A stretch of 64,000 bases of DNA, taken from contig JAFKGK010000002.1 in assembly GCA_017307165.1 (NCBI GenBank), forward strand, positions 496,001 through 560,000, written 5' to 3'. The notes beneath the pieces are model-generated. The model did no database searches. It saw nothing but the letters and a program-made list of their open reading frames with translations, and had not been told where the DNA came from. Positions 8,899-18,180 of the stretch are shown here, piece after piece; position 1 is the stretch's first letter; the number at the start of each line of letters is the position of its first letter. The stretch is from Candidatus Melainabacteria bacterium (GTDB lineage: Bacteria; Cyanobacteriota; Vampirovibrionia; Obscuribacterales; Obscuribacteraceae). Made by a program: the position numbers and the translations under genes.

Positions 8899-8961
8899 GA
8901 GAGCTCACCTTTGGGGGCCTGGATGCTCGATTATTTTAGCTGATTTGCTGTCTTATTATCT

Positions 8962-9789
8962 TTAAAGAAGATCAGGCAGCATCTCGAGCGATCTAAACTT
9001 TTTGCCTGCCTTATATTCGAGATAACCCTGCATCAAGCGACGCGCAGCAATGATGGGTTGGTTGGCCTGGACACTCTGATCTGGTTTGAGCGAGTGCGAT
9101 TCTTGCGCTTGTTTCAAAGCTTCACCGACTTCTAGTTTTGATGCGCCTCTGGCAAGTATCAGGTATTTCCACACAAGTGGAGTGACATAGACCGAGGCTC
9201 GATTGTTGTCACTATCATTTTGCAGCTTGCGCAAGCGCAAGAAGCAAGTCTCGCAAACAAGCCCACCAAGCTCATAATTAAATGCCTTGAGACTGCGATC
9301 TGTGAGAGGAGCTCGACAACCCACGCAATAATCGAGCTCAGGATTGATTCCGATCATATCCAACAAAACAAATTCAAATTCGAGGGCAAGCAAACCAGGA
9401 TTTTTGTCCGATTCGGCCAGCAAGCCCAGAAACAATGACAATTTGTCAAAGTATTCTTGGCTATCCTCGGTCAGATCTTGCCCAAAGATCTGGGTCAATT
9501 CGGCTAAATAGAGCGAGAAGGCAAGTCGCTCTAGATCCTGCCTCAATCTCTGGAAGGACTCGATCGTCTCGCATTGAGTGATGATGTCGAGATTTTTGCC
9601 CTTAGCCAGGAGCATACGATTGATGTTGAGAGCTTCGCTCTTGCCAGCTAGCTTGGTGCCTGGTCTTCTTGCTCCCTTGGCGACGGCGCGATGCAAGCCT
9701 CTCTCTCTACTAAAGAAAGTGACGATACGATCGGCCTCACCAAGGTTAAAAGTGCCGACATTGATGCCGGTAAGCGAAAATGTCGGCAT
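8962..9789 (-). CDS. recO: DNA repair protein RecO
   Basis: A 275-residue recombination mediator that works with RecR and RecF to load RecA on SSB-coated gaps. The N-terminal OB fold is visible (~1-80, with GEADRIVTFFSRERG and the basic KGARRPGTK loop), followed by a helical domain. A zinc-ribbon-like CVGC...CETC element lies near residues 155-185. It is 18 bases downstream of the gnd stop on the same strand, so it is probably a passenger of the pentose phosphate operon rather than functionally linked to it. Confidence 0.93.
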   Translation of the reverse strand: MPTFSLTGINVGTFNLGEADRIVTFFSRERGLHRAVAKGARRPGTKLAGKSEALNINRMLLAKGKNLDIITQCETIESFQRLRQDLERLAFSLYLAELTQIFGQDLTEDSQEYFDKLSLFLGLLAESDKNPGLLALEFEFVLLDMIGINPELDYCVGCRAPLTDRSLKAFNYELGGLVCETCFLRLRKLQNDSDNNRASVYVTPLVWKYLILARGASKLEVGEALKQAQESHSLKPDQSVQANQPIIAARRLMQGYLEYKAGKKFRSLEMLPDLL

Positions 9790-9807
9790 TTTTTTGGTCG
9801 ACTCAGA

Positions 9808-11274
<1,467 letters not shown>

Positions 11275-11313
11275 CTTTCTTATTCCGCCTCCGGTTGTTT
11301 TCGTTATTTTCGT

Positions 11314-12093
11314 CTATAGCAGGGTCGAGCAAGACTCGTCCAGATACCACTCGAGCTGGTCCTTATGCTTGAGTTGATTCATGAGCATCTGGCTTGGAAA
11401 GTCATGCTGCGGCTCGGTCAATACTTCTTTGATGATCTGGGCCTTGCCCGCGCCCTCGACCATCATAAAAATCTTGGATGCATTGACGATGAGGGGCCAG
11501 GTCATGGTCAATCGATGAGAGTCCATTTTTTGTACGTAGTTTGATGTGTACAGCACATCTTGGACATGGATGGCCGGTGAGCCTGGAAAGAGAGAGGCCG
11601 TATGACCATCGTCTCCCAATCCCATTAGATGGAGAGAAAATACAGGGATCTTGCCCTCGGCATTTTGCTCTTCTATATGGAAAAAGCGACGAAGAGTCTG
11701 GTCGTATTTTTTGCCAGCTTTTTCTGGATCCCTGTCCTGTTCGACAGTAGGAAAGACATTGGAAGATGGGATGGAGATATGGCTGAGCAAGAGGTCGCGC
11801 ACCATCCCATAGTTGCTCTCTGGACTATCGGATGGTACGCATCTTTCGTCACCAATAAACAGATAGGTCTTGGTCCACGGCATCTCATCTTCGCTAAACT
11901 TGGCCAGGCGGCTGTAGAGTCCGCGAGGAGTCGAGCCACCCGAAAGAGTCATGGTGAAAAGGCCATGGGCTGCTACTTCGGCATGAGCCATTTCTCTGAT
12001 TCGCTGAGCCATTGCTTCACACATGTCTTGCTTGTCAGGATAGATATGAGTATGGTAGCCGGATACGATCTTTTCCCTTGCAGCGACGCTCAT
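11314..12093 (-). CDS. pgl: 6-phosphogluconolactonase
   Basis: A 259-residue cytosolic hydrolase that opens 6-phosphogluconolactone, step two of the oxidative pentose phosphate pathway. Features are the LSGGSTPRGLYSRLA phosphate-binding loop, FIGDERCVPSDSPESNYGM, and LMGLGDDGHTASLFPGSPA, which contains the catalytic His. The start codon overlaps the opcA stop in an ATGA, so translation is coupled. The product sits between its substrate producer (zwf) and consumer (gnd). Confidence 0.97.
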   Translation of the reverse strand: MSVAAREKIVSGYHTHIYPDKQDMCEAMAQRIREMAHAEVAAHGLFTMTLSGGSTPRGLYSRLAKFSEDEMPWTKTYLFIGDERCVPSDSPESNYGMVRDLLLSHISIPSSNVFPTVEQDRDPEKAGKKYDQTLRRFFHIEEQNAEGKIPVFSLHLMGLGDDGHTASLFPGSPAIHVQDVLYTSNYVQKMDSHRLTMTWPLIVNASKIFMMVEGAGKAQIIKEVLTEPQHDFPSQMLMNQLKHKDQLEWYLDESCSTLL

Positions 12094-13334
12094 TGTTTTT
12101 TTTCCTTTTTGTTAAAAGCTGCCATGATGCCCAGAGCCCTGAGATAAAAAGGATCAGTCTTTTTGCTGGTCAAAATCTGATCTATCGCTGATTCGCGTGG
12201 ATCGTCCATCGGCAGCTCCAAATATTCGGTGGTGCCTTTATAACAAGACTTGATGACGCGGCTCTCAGCCTCGACCAAAAGGCCAGCATCTTGATTTTGA
12301 CCTTGATCTTGATCAGGGGCAAATCTCAGTCTGACGGACTTTATGCCCTTGCCTTGCTCTACTGCTGAGTACACGATACGGGCCTTTATCTGCCGATCAC
12401 CAGCCATGGTGATCTCATAAGCAGACTTGGCTTTGTCGATCATCGTCGACAGGGGACTGAGATTGAGTCGATCGGCCAGCCAGGCTAGATATAGCGCACC
12501 CTGGGCGATATCACTGGTGACAAGCTCGATGTCCGTGATCTCCTGGAGCATTGCCGGATCTATAGCGACATCGTCATCATCAAAGGTCTGCGCTAGAGCC
12601 ATTCTGTAAGGCTTTATTAGAGACCAGGATAGATCATGTACATAATGCTCGCCGGAAAGAGCAAATATCGCCGGCACGCAACTGGTGGTCTGAGCGATTG
12701 CCAGATCGAGGTCGTCCTCAAGATTGTCAGCCAGCTCAAAAACTACGCGTTGAAAATAACCCAGAAAAGGCTTTATCAGAGCGGCATCCAGGTGAAAACC
12801 CGAAAGATAGAGAAAAGCCGGGAGATCAGGAACGATAAGAGGATTGATGACAGAGGCCAGAGACTCCCCAACCCCGTGCTTATAGGTCGTCTCGACGGTG
12901 ATCTGTTCGCAGCAGACTTGTTTGTCTTTGGCCCCAGGCAAGAGGTGGCAGCGCGCCGAAACCCAGGCGTCTACTTTTTCCTCCAGATCTTTGTAGGTTT
13001 CGCCACTATCATCATCGGCTTCGTTTACCAGGCCCAGGATCACCCTGGCCGGATGCCTCAAACTGAGACCGGTCAAGAGATCGTTCATAGCCTCGACTCT
13101 TTGTTGATCGCCACTCCGACCGTCTCTGATCAGGATGCAAAAGTTGAGTACGCAGGCCCTGACCACATGGTCTGAGATCGGCAAGTCTCCTGTTTCTTCT
13201 CCGTCACGAGCGGACTTCCAGAGAGATGCCAGCTCTTTTTCGATCTTTGCCACATCGACTGCCGACTTGTTGCCGGTCAAAAAGGACATGGTGCGACTCG
13301 ATTCGAGGTCTTTTACATCAGGGATATTTGCCAT
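12090..13334 (-). CDS. opcA: Glucose-6-phosphate dehydrogenase assembly protein OpcA
   Basis: A 414-residue protein related to OpcA, which in cyanobacteria binds and redox-tunes glucose-6-phosphate dehydrogenase. Family features seen are the SLRHPARVILG block, the ETTYKHG segment with nearby cysteines (CCEQITVE), and LIVPDLPAFLYLSG. It lies directly downstream of zwf and overlaps pgl by four bases. OpcA is restricted mainly to cyanobacteria and actinobacteria, so the zwf-opcA pair is one of the better taxonomic clues here. The paired cysteines are compatible with redox control, but the sequence alone does not show this. Confidence 0.92.
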   Translation of the reverse strand: MANIPDVKDLESSRTMSFLTGNKSAVDVAKIEKELASLWKSARDGEETGDLPISDHVVRACVLNFCILIRDGRSGDQQRVEAMNDLLTGLSLRHPARVILGLVNEADDDSGETYKDLEEKVDAWVSARCHLLPGAKDKQVCCEQITVETTYKHGVGESLASVINPLIVPDLPAFLYLSGFHLDAALIKPFLGYFQRVVFELADNLEDDLDLAIAQTTSCVPAIFALSGEHYVHDLSWSLIKPYRMALAQTFDDDDVAIDPAMLQEITDIELVTSDIAQGALYLAWLADRLNLSPLSTMIDKAKSAYEITMAGDRQIKARIVYSAVEQGKGIKSVRLRFAPDQDQGQNQDAGLLVEAESRVIKSCYKGTTEYLELPMDDPRESAIDQILTSKKTDPFYLRALGIMAAFNKKEKKQ

Positions 13335-13344
13335 TATCGATCTC

Positions 13345-14937
13345 TCACAGCTTGCGCCAATAGTGGCCCCGTTGGGCTAGCATGTCGTCGCTTTCCTTGG
13401 GCCCCCATGAGCCGGCCTTGTAATTGGGAAACTTGGTCGGATTGTTTTTTTCCCAGTGCTCGATCACTGGTTGGAGGTAACGCCAGGAGGCTTCGACAAA
13501 ATCGGATCTGGCGTAGAGAGAGGGATCCCCTTGCAGGCAGTCAAGGATCAAACGCTCGTAAGCAGTGGGGGTCCTGGTACCAAATGCGGTGCCATATCTA
13601 AAGTCCATATTGAGCCATCTTACGCTCGTGGTCGGTCCCGGCTCTTTAGTCGCAAACTTGAGCGATATGCCTTCTTCGGGCTGGATCTGCATCACCAGGA
13701 CATTGCCCTCTGGATTGGAGGGTGCCTGAGAAAGTCCCGGGATATCGCCAAAGAGGTTGTTAGGAGTTGGTTTAAAATGGATCGATACCTCGGTGATCGA
13801 CTTGGCCATGCGTTTGCCGGAGCGCAGATAGATCGGCACGCCAGCCCAACGCCAGTTGTCGACTTCGAGCTTGAGTGCAGCAAAGGTAATAGTATTGGAG
13901 TCGGGCTTGACGCTCTTTTCGGCGCGATAAGCTGGCACCTCCACACCGGCCACAAAACCTTGATCGTATTGACCACGCACTGCCACAGAGTCGATACGAT
14001 TGAGATCGATTGGCTTCAATGCTCTCAGCACCTTGATCTTTTCGTCGCGCGTTGTCTCGGCGTCCATCGCTATCGGCGGCTCCATCAGGACCAGAGCGAG
14101 CAATTGCATCAAGTGATTTTGCACCATATCACGCAAAGCGCCTGCTTCTTCGTAATAGGCACCACGACCTTCGACGCCGATGGTCTCGGCATTGGTGATC
14201 TGAATCTGCTCTATATAATTACGATTCCAGATAGGCTCAAAAATGCTGTTGGCAAAACGAAAGACCATGACGTTTTGCACGGTCTCTTTGCCCAGATAAT
14301 GATCGATACGATAGACCTGATGTTCGCGCATGACATCATGGATGTGATCGTCGAGCTCTAGCGAAGAAGACAAATCATGACCAAAAGGCTTTTCGATCAC
14401 CACACGCGGCCAGGCTTCTTCGTTGACCTTTCTTTTTTCCACCAGACCTACTTTTGATAGACCCTCGATGATTGGCCAGTAGAGACTGGGTGGTGTAGAA
14501 AGATAAAAGACATTGCGGCCACCAGTGTTGTACTTTTGGCCGAGTTCTTCGAGCCTGGTCTTGATTGATGCAAAACCTTCGTGTGAGCCCGAATCAGCAG
14601 GTTGATAAAATAGGCAGGTCGCAAATCTGTCCCAGGCATCCTGCTCAAAAGGCAGATCAGGTGCAAATTTTTGCAAGGATTCGCACATCAACTTGCGAAA
14701 GCCCTCATCATCCATCACAGTGCGCGATGTACCAAGCAGCACAAATCCACGCGGCAGCAAACCCTGCAGATAGAGCGCATAGATCGCAGGCAACAATTTG
14801 CGTTTATTGAGATCGCCGTGGGCACCAAAGATAGTAAAGGCAAGAGGCTTGACCTGCTTTTCCAGATCGAGTCCGCTAATGAGCGGATTGCTCGCCTCGT
14901 CCTGGCTCTTATCGCTCGGAGCCTTCTCTTCCAGCAT
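13345..14937 (-). CDS. zwf: Glucose-6-phosphate 1-dehydrogenase
   Basis: About 530 residues, the entry enzyme of the oxidative pentose phosphate pathway, making NADPH. Seen are the GAHGDLNKRKLLPA nucleotide loop (in place of the common GASGDL), the EKPFGHD substrate loop, and the catalytic RIDHYLGKETVQN. The ATG at 14937 is preferred over the frame's first ATG at 14964 because AAAGGGG lies seven bases before it. It is the first gene of the leftward run zwf-opcA-pgl-gnd-recO-glyA-wecA-like, so its promoter likely lies between 14937 and the gene at 15020-15550, a gap of only ~80 bases. Confidence 0.97.
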   Translation of the reverse strand: MLEEKAPSDKSQDEASNPLISGLDLEKQVKPLAFTIFGAHGDLNKRKLLPAIYALYLQGLLPRGFVLLGTSRTVMDDEGFRKLMCESLQKFAPDLPFEQDAWDRFATCLFYQPADSGSHEGFASIKTRLEELGQKYNTGGRNVFYLSTPPSLYWPIIEGLSKVGLVEKRKVNEEAWPRVVIEKPFGHDLSSSLELDDHIHDVMREHQVYRIDHYLGKETVQNVMVFRFANSIFEPIWNRNYIEQIQITNAETIGVEGRGAYYEEAGALRDMVQNHLMQLLALVLMEPPIAMDAETTRDEKIKVLRALKPIDLNRIDSVAVRGQYDQGFVAGVEVPAYRAEKSVKPDSNTITFAALKLEVDNWRWAGVPIYLRSGKRMAKSITEVSIHFKPTPNNLFGDIPGLSQAPSNPEGNVLVMQIQPEEGISLKFATKEPGPTTSVRWLNMDFRYGTAFGTRTPTAYERLILDCLQGDPSLYARSDFVEASWRYLQPVIEHWEKNNPTKFPNYKAGSWGPKESDDMLAQRGHYWRKL

Positions 14938-15019
14938 GGGTCGCCCCTTTCGCATAAAATGCAAACACGGTCGGACATTTGTCTATGGGCAAATATTAGC
15001 ACCAAACATCTCTTGTTTT

Positions 15020-15550
15020 CTAATCGGGTATGACGTCGTCCGATTGTACGTTTACGATGTGCACGCCTCGGCCTTCGAGATAGGCGACCACATCGGCACC
15101 AGCGCCTTGCATGGGCCACAGAGGTATCTCGAGATGATTGTACGGTGTGTGCAAGATTATCGATGCGCTATCAGGGTAGGGATAATACTCGGCATACAGC
15201 ACGTCATCGAGCAGGACCATGATCACTCCCTTGGTCTTGCGTGCGCGATCATGCACGGTAAGGACGATCTCGGACTGGTTGAGCTCGACAGAGTAATCTC
15301 GGTTGGCATCACGGATGAGCGACAGGCCCATGCAACTGATGAGAAAGGCAAAGGTGAGTGTGGTGCATGCCAAAAGAATGCCCCAGGCAAAGTAGAGAAC
15401 GGAGGCCATGACCGCCGCGATCAACCAGGCCACGACAAAACCCCAGCTCAAACCTATGGCGAGCATCAAAGGCAGAGCGCCCACACGCCTGCGAGATCTA
15501 TCACTGGTTAACGCGATCGACACGATACGACCTCGAGCACTTGATAACAT
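15020..15550 (-). CDS. Hypothetical two-helix membrane protein
   Basis: About 176 residues. A basic N-terminus leads into two closely spaced membrane helices (~25-75) and then a ~100-residue soluble C-terminal part predicted to be mostly beta-strand. This layout resembles small membrane proteins with a PH-like cytoplasmic domain, but I cannot assign a family. The start at 15550 (ATG) is a guess. The frame also has a TTG at 15571 and neither has a convincing ribosome-binding site. It is 32 bases downstream of the CPBP protease gene on the same strand, so the two are probably co-transcribed. Confidence 0.6.
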   Translation of the reverse strand: MLSSARGRIVSIALTSDRSRRRVGALPLMLAIGLSWGFVVAWLIAAVMASVLYFAWGILLACTTLTFAFLISCMGLSLIRDANRDYSVELNQSEIVLTVHDRARKTKGVIMVLLDDVLYAEYYPYPDSASIILHTPYNHLEIPLWPMQGAGADVVAYLEGRGVHIVNVQSDDVIPD

Positions 15551-15582
15551 TGTGCCCAATATCCAGGTCAAAGGATCAAATA

Positions 15583-17196
15583 TCAGGAGCTAAAAAAAGC
15601 GCTCATCACAATAAAAGTAGAAGAATTCCATAGACAATGCGCCACCATGGGCGGGATGAGGCTGCCAGTTTTTTCGTAGGCGAATGCAAACATAAAGCCC
15701 AAGACAAACAATTGCGAGGCAGCACCAAAATCGAGATGGATGAGAGAAAAGGCCAGAGCAGAGATGCACATTGCTGCCATCGGTCCAAACTTCCAGCGCA
15801 GTGCAGGATATAGAAAACCCCTAAACAGTGTTTCTTCAAAGATCGCCGGCATCACTCCCAGAGCGATGATAAAGATGACAAAGGCCAATGCATCACTACT
15901 GCCGATAGCATTGAGCAATATGCTGATGATAGGACTGCTCGATCCTTGAACATGAAATATCTTGGAGATCAGTATGCCCAGCGCCACATTGACCGGTATG
16001 GCCGCCAGATAAGTCAACACGCCAATTAAGATCAAGGAGAAAGGACCATATTTTTTACGTGTCGAGTTTAAAGGCGGCTCAGTTTGCAAGCTCAGACGCG
16101 CCGTGCGCCAAAAAGGCAAATTATTTGGCTTGGTGGCAAACATATAGATAAAGATCAGGGCTGGAGCCATGCTCCAGACATAGGTGCCGAGAGTCATGAG
16201 CGCAATGGCAGTTGGACCATGACCGATACCCTTCAATTGTTCGAGAACTAGTTTGACAAACGGATTGGCGACTAGATTAAAGGACATCCAGGCGACAAAC
16301 ACGCCATAGACAACGACGAAACCATAGTTTACGGGGCTCCGGATCGCCAAATCAGCGCTTTGCCGATCAGCAGGTGACAATCTCTTGCGAGTAGCCAACA
16401 CACCAATCAAAGTACAGATGCCGCAAAGAGTAAAAATCATGGCGATTGCAATCACGCCAAATATGCGCAAGACCTGGTAAAAATTTCGCTCTGTCAAGTC
16501 AGCCGCTAGTTTTGCATGCTTTTGCTTTTCGCCAGAGCGATCGTAATATTGGAGCTTGATAAAATCTCTAAACAGGCCGGGCCGTATAGATTTGTCAATA
16601 GTGGCCATCAATTTGCCATCGCCAGAGCCATGGACAAGACCGCTCGATCCATATAGCTGCAAGAGCATGTCTACTACAGGTGCTTCTGGCCCCTTTGCTT
16701 CGGGCATCTGCTGCAATTGCTTCAATTGATCGTGAATTGGAGCCTCGACCACGTGACGTGCAACTATCTCTTGCAGTCGATACTTGATTGATCCTGGATT
16801 TTTTTGTACAGACTGACGTGCGGCATCGCTTATCGATGTGGTCCACTTATCCTTAGACTGGTCGTGGTCGAGCATCTTGTTTTTGAGCTCTGTGCCTATA
16901 GAGTCGGCACCTGCTTTTTTTTGCGCTTCGGCCAGCAATTGCTCGAGAGCAGCTTGGAAATACTGAAATCGCATCAAAAGCTCGATATTGCGGGCTTCTA
17001 ATGAGTCGCCGTTTTGCGAGTTATTGGACCTCTTAAAGGCCTCACGCCCATTGGTACCCAAAACAAAGGCCGAAGCCGCTACGAGCAGACAGGCGATCAA
17101 GCGCCCCTTGAGTGGCTGAGACTTGACCGCCAGGCAGGCTGCAGCGAGACCAGCTGAAATCAGCTCGAGGGCCAGGAGGATGTGTTCGTATTGCAC
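15583..17196 (-). CDS. CPBP-family (CAAX/Abi-type) intramembrane metalloprotease
   Basis: A 537-residue polytopic membrane protein. The N-terminal ~230 residues hold two hydrophobic helices and a soluble helical region, then several membrane spans follow. The C-terminal third carries the CPBP motifs: EETLFRGFLYPAL (the EExxxR glutamates and arginine), SLIHLDFG with the first His, and MVAHCLWNS with the second His. These are the metal-binding and catalytic residues of the Rce1/Abi family, which cleave within or next to membranes or act in bacteriocin immunity and export. The long N-terminal extension is unusual for the family. The start codon is GTG with no obvious ribosome-binding site. Confidence 0.85.
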   Translation of the reverse strand: MQYEHILLALELISAGLAAACLAVKSQPLKGRLIACLLVAASAFVLGTNGREAFKRSNNSQNGDSLEARNIELLMRFQYFQAALEQLLAEAQKKAGADSIGTELKNKMLDHDQSKDKWTTSISDAARQSVQKNPGSIKYRLQEIVARHVVEAPIHDQLKQLQQMPEAKGPEAPVVDMLLQLYGSSGLVHGSGDGKLMATIDKSIRPGLFRDFIKLQYYDRSGEKQKHAKLAADLTERNFYQVLRIFGVIAIAMIFTLCGICTLIGVLATRKRLSPADRQSADLAIRSPVNYGFVVVYGVFVAWMSFNLVANPFVKLVLEQLKGIGHGPTAIALMTLGTYVWSMAPALIFIYMFATKPNNLPFWRTARLSLQTEPPLNSTRKKYGPFSLILIGVLTYLAAIPVNVALGILISKIFHVQGSSSPIISILLNAIGSSDALAFVIFIIALGVMPAIFEETLFRGFLYPALRWKFGPMAAMCISALAFSLIHLDFGAASQLFVLGFMFAFAYEKTGSLIPPMVAHCLWNSSTFIVMSAFFSS

Positions 17197-17229
17197 TGTA
17201 TCTATCTATGAAAAGCTATGTCTAAGCTC

Positions 17230-17556
17230 TTATTCTACGCCACTCATGCCGCCGTCGCCGCCGGAAAAGAAGCCATTGCCATACTCGCCTAGCTGACCAA
17301 AGCCACTAAACTCGCCGTATTCGCCAAATCCCTCCAGGCCACCAAAGCCTGTGCCGGTATCGTGCAAAAAGTCTTTATCGTCACCAGGATAAAGCCCTGG
17401 ATCGCCCTGAGGCACCTGATCGGTGTAGTATCCCCAGGGAAAACCTTTGACCAGACGGCGTCTCATCAAAAATCTAGGCACGGCGACAAAGCCGAGTCCG
17501 ACCATGGTCATAACGACAAAAAATATCTCGACTATCAGCACGCCGCTGAAATTCAT
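17230..17556 (-). CDS. Small single-pass membrane protein with Gly/Phe-rich tail
   Basis: About 108 residues: one N-terminal membrane helix (~4-24), a basic stretch with RRRLVKGFPWGYYTDQ, then a tail of Gly, Phe, Tyr, Asp and Glu with repeated GFG/GEYG units ending in GGDGGMSG. The start at 17556 (ATG) puts the membrane helix at the N-terminus; a longer open frame to 17634 adds a poorly hydrophobic stretch. I know no family. Low-complexity aromatic/Gly tails of this type also occur in the secreted proteins at 35942 and 52760. Confidence 0.6.
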   Translation of the reverse strand: MNFSGVLIVEIFFVVMTMVGLGFVAVPRFLMRRRLVKGFPWGYYTDQVPQGDPGLYPGDDKDFLHDTGTGFGGLEGFGEYGEFSGFGQLGEYGNGFFSGGDGGMSGVE

Positions 17557-17686
17557 GATCTTTTCTTCTCTTCCTGTCTGTCTGGTACCTGTAAGGTATA
17601 GTCCAGCCTGTATCCTAACAGACAGGGCCGCCACGTCAAGAATGACAGTGGGGATATTACTAAGATCCTAGGAGACCTCAGCCAAA

Positions 17687-17893
17687 TTATTCGGCGTCGG
17701 TGATGATAGCCATCTTTTGATTGCCGACCTGGCTCACTTGCATGCGCGGGCCCTGGTTACGTTTAAATGTGTCGATATAACGACGGAGGGCTTCTCTTAT
17801 CAGGTCGCTACGGGTCCTGTGCTCAGTCGAAGCCACGAAGTCGATCTGCTCGAGGAGGCCCGGGGGCAAAGCGACTAGTACTTTCTTAGGCAT
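17687..17893 (-). CDS. Ribbon-helix-helix (CopG/Arc-type) transcriptional regulator
   Basis: A 68-residue protein. Residues 3-11 form the DNA-contacting beta-strand (KKVLVALPP) and residues 12-45 form the helix-turn-helix pair with the family sequence RTRSDLIREALRRYI. A 20-residue tail follows. Such proteins bind DNA as dimers and often regulate their own promoter or act as antitoxins. No toxin-like partner is adjacent: the next gene on the strand encodes the small membrane protein. AAGGAAG sits six bases before the ATG. A large inverted repeat 56-88 bases upstream is a plausible operator. Confidence 0.88.
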   Translation of the reverse strand: MPKKVLVALPPGLLEQIDFVASTEHRTRSDLIREALRRYIDTFKRNQGPRMQVSQVGNQKMAIITDAE

Positions 17894-18180
17894 GCGTCTT
17901 CCTTTTGAGATTGAAAATTGATATCGAAAAATGCGAACGATAAATCAACCAGACTGGGTGCGTTGCAACGACACTGTCTGGAACAAAAAATATGCAAAAC
18001 GGTTTAAGTCACCGTTTACAATTTACACTTTATACGCCGCTTTTTGAAGAGCAGAAATGACCAAATAGAGCCAAAAACTCTGTTTTTTTCTAAAAGTTTT
18101 TTGCACCACCGGCGGCGGTATATACAAACATCCTAGTACTGGATCTAGGTTAGACAGCCAACCGACATAGACTGCCGATT
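17894..18180. other. AT-rich divergent intergenic region
   Basis: About 290 bases between the ribbon-helix-helix gene (leftward) and the SelD-like gene (rightward). It contains the inverted repeat at 17949-17981 and AT-rich stretches around 18000-18040 that could hold promoters. A 3' part (18090-18180) has no open frame linking to selD: a TAG at 18151 closes the SelD frame. No tRNA, riboswitch or SECIS-like element was recognised. Confidence 0.6.
17949..17981. promoter_or_regulatory. 33-bp inverted repeat, candidate operator or RNA hairpin
   Basis: The outer arms CCAGAC (17949-17954) and GTCTGG (17976-17981) are complementary, and the perfect 10-bp palindrome CGTTGCAACG (17961-17970) lies between them. 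Allowing one bulged base, 9 of 11 outer positions pair. It lies upstream of the ribbon-helix-helix regulator and in front of the SelD-like gene, so it could serve either promoter. Ribbon-helix-helix proteins commonly bind such dyads; binding here is inferred. Confidence 0.5.

Noticed and set aside
13456..14361. 301-residue ORF on the plus strand
   Set aside because: It lies fully inside zwf, which has all catalytic motifs, and itself matches no family.
17687..17893. Ribbon-helix-helix gene considered as an antitoxin
   Set aside because: No toxin-sized gene overlaps or adjoins it; the neighbour is a membrane protein with a Gly-rich tail.
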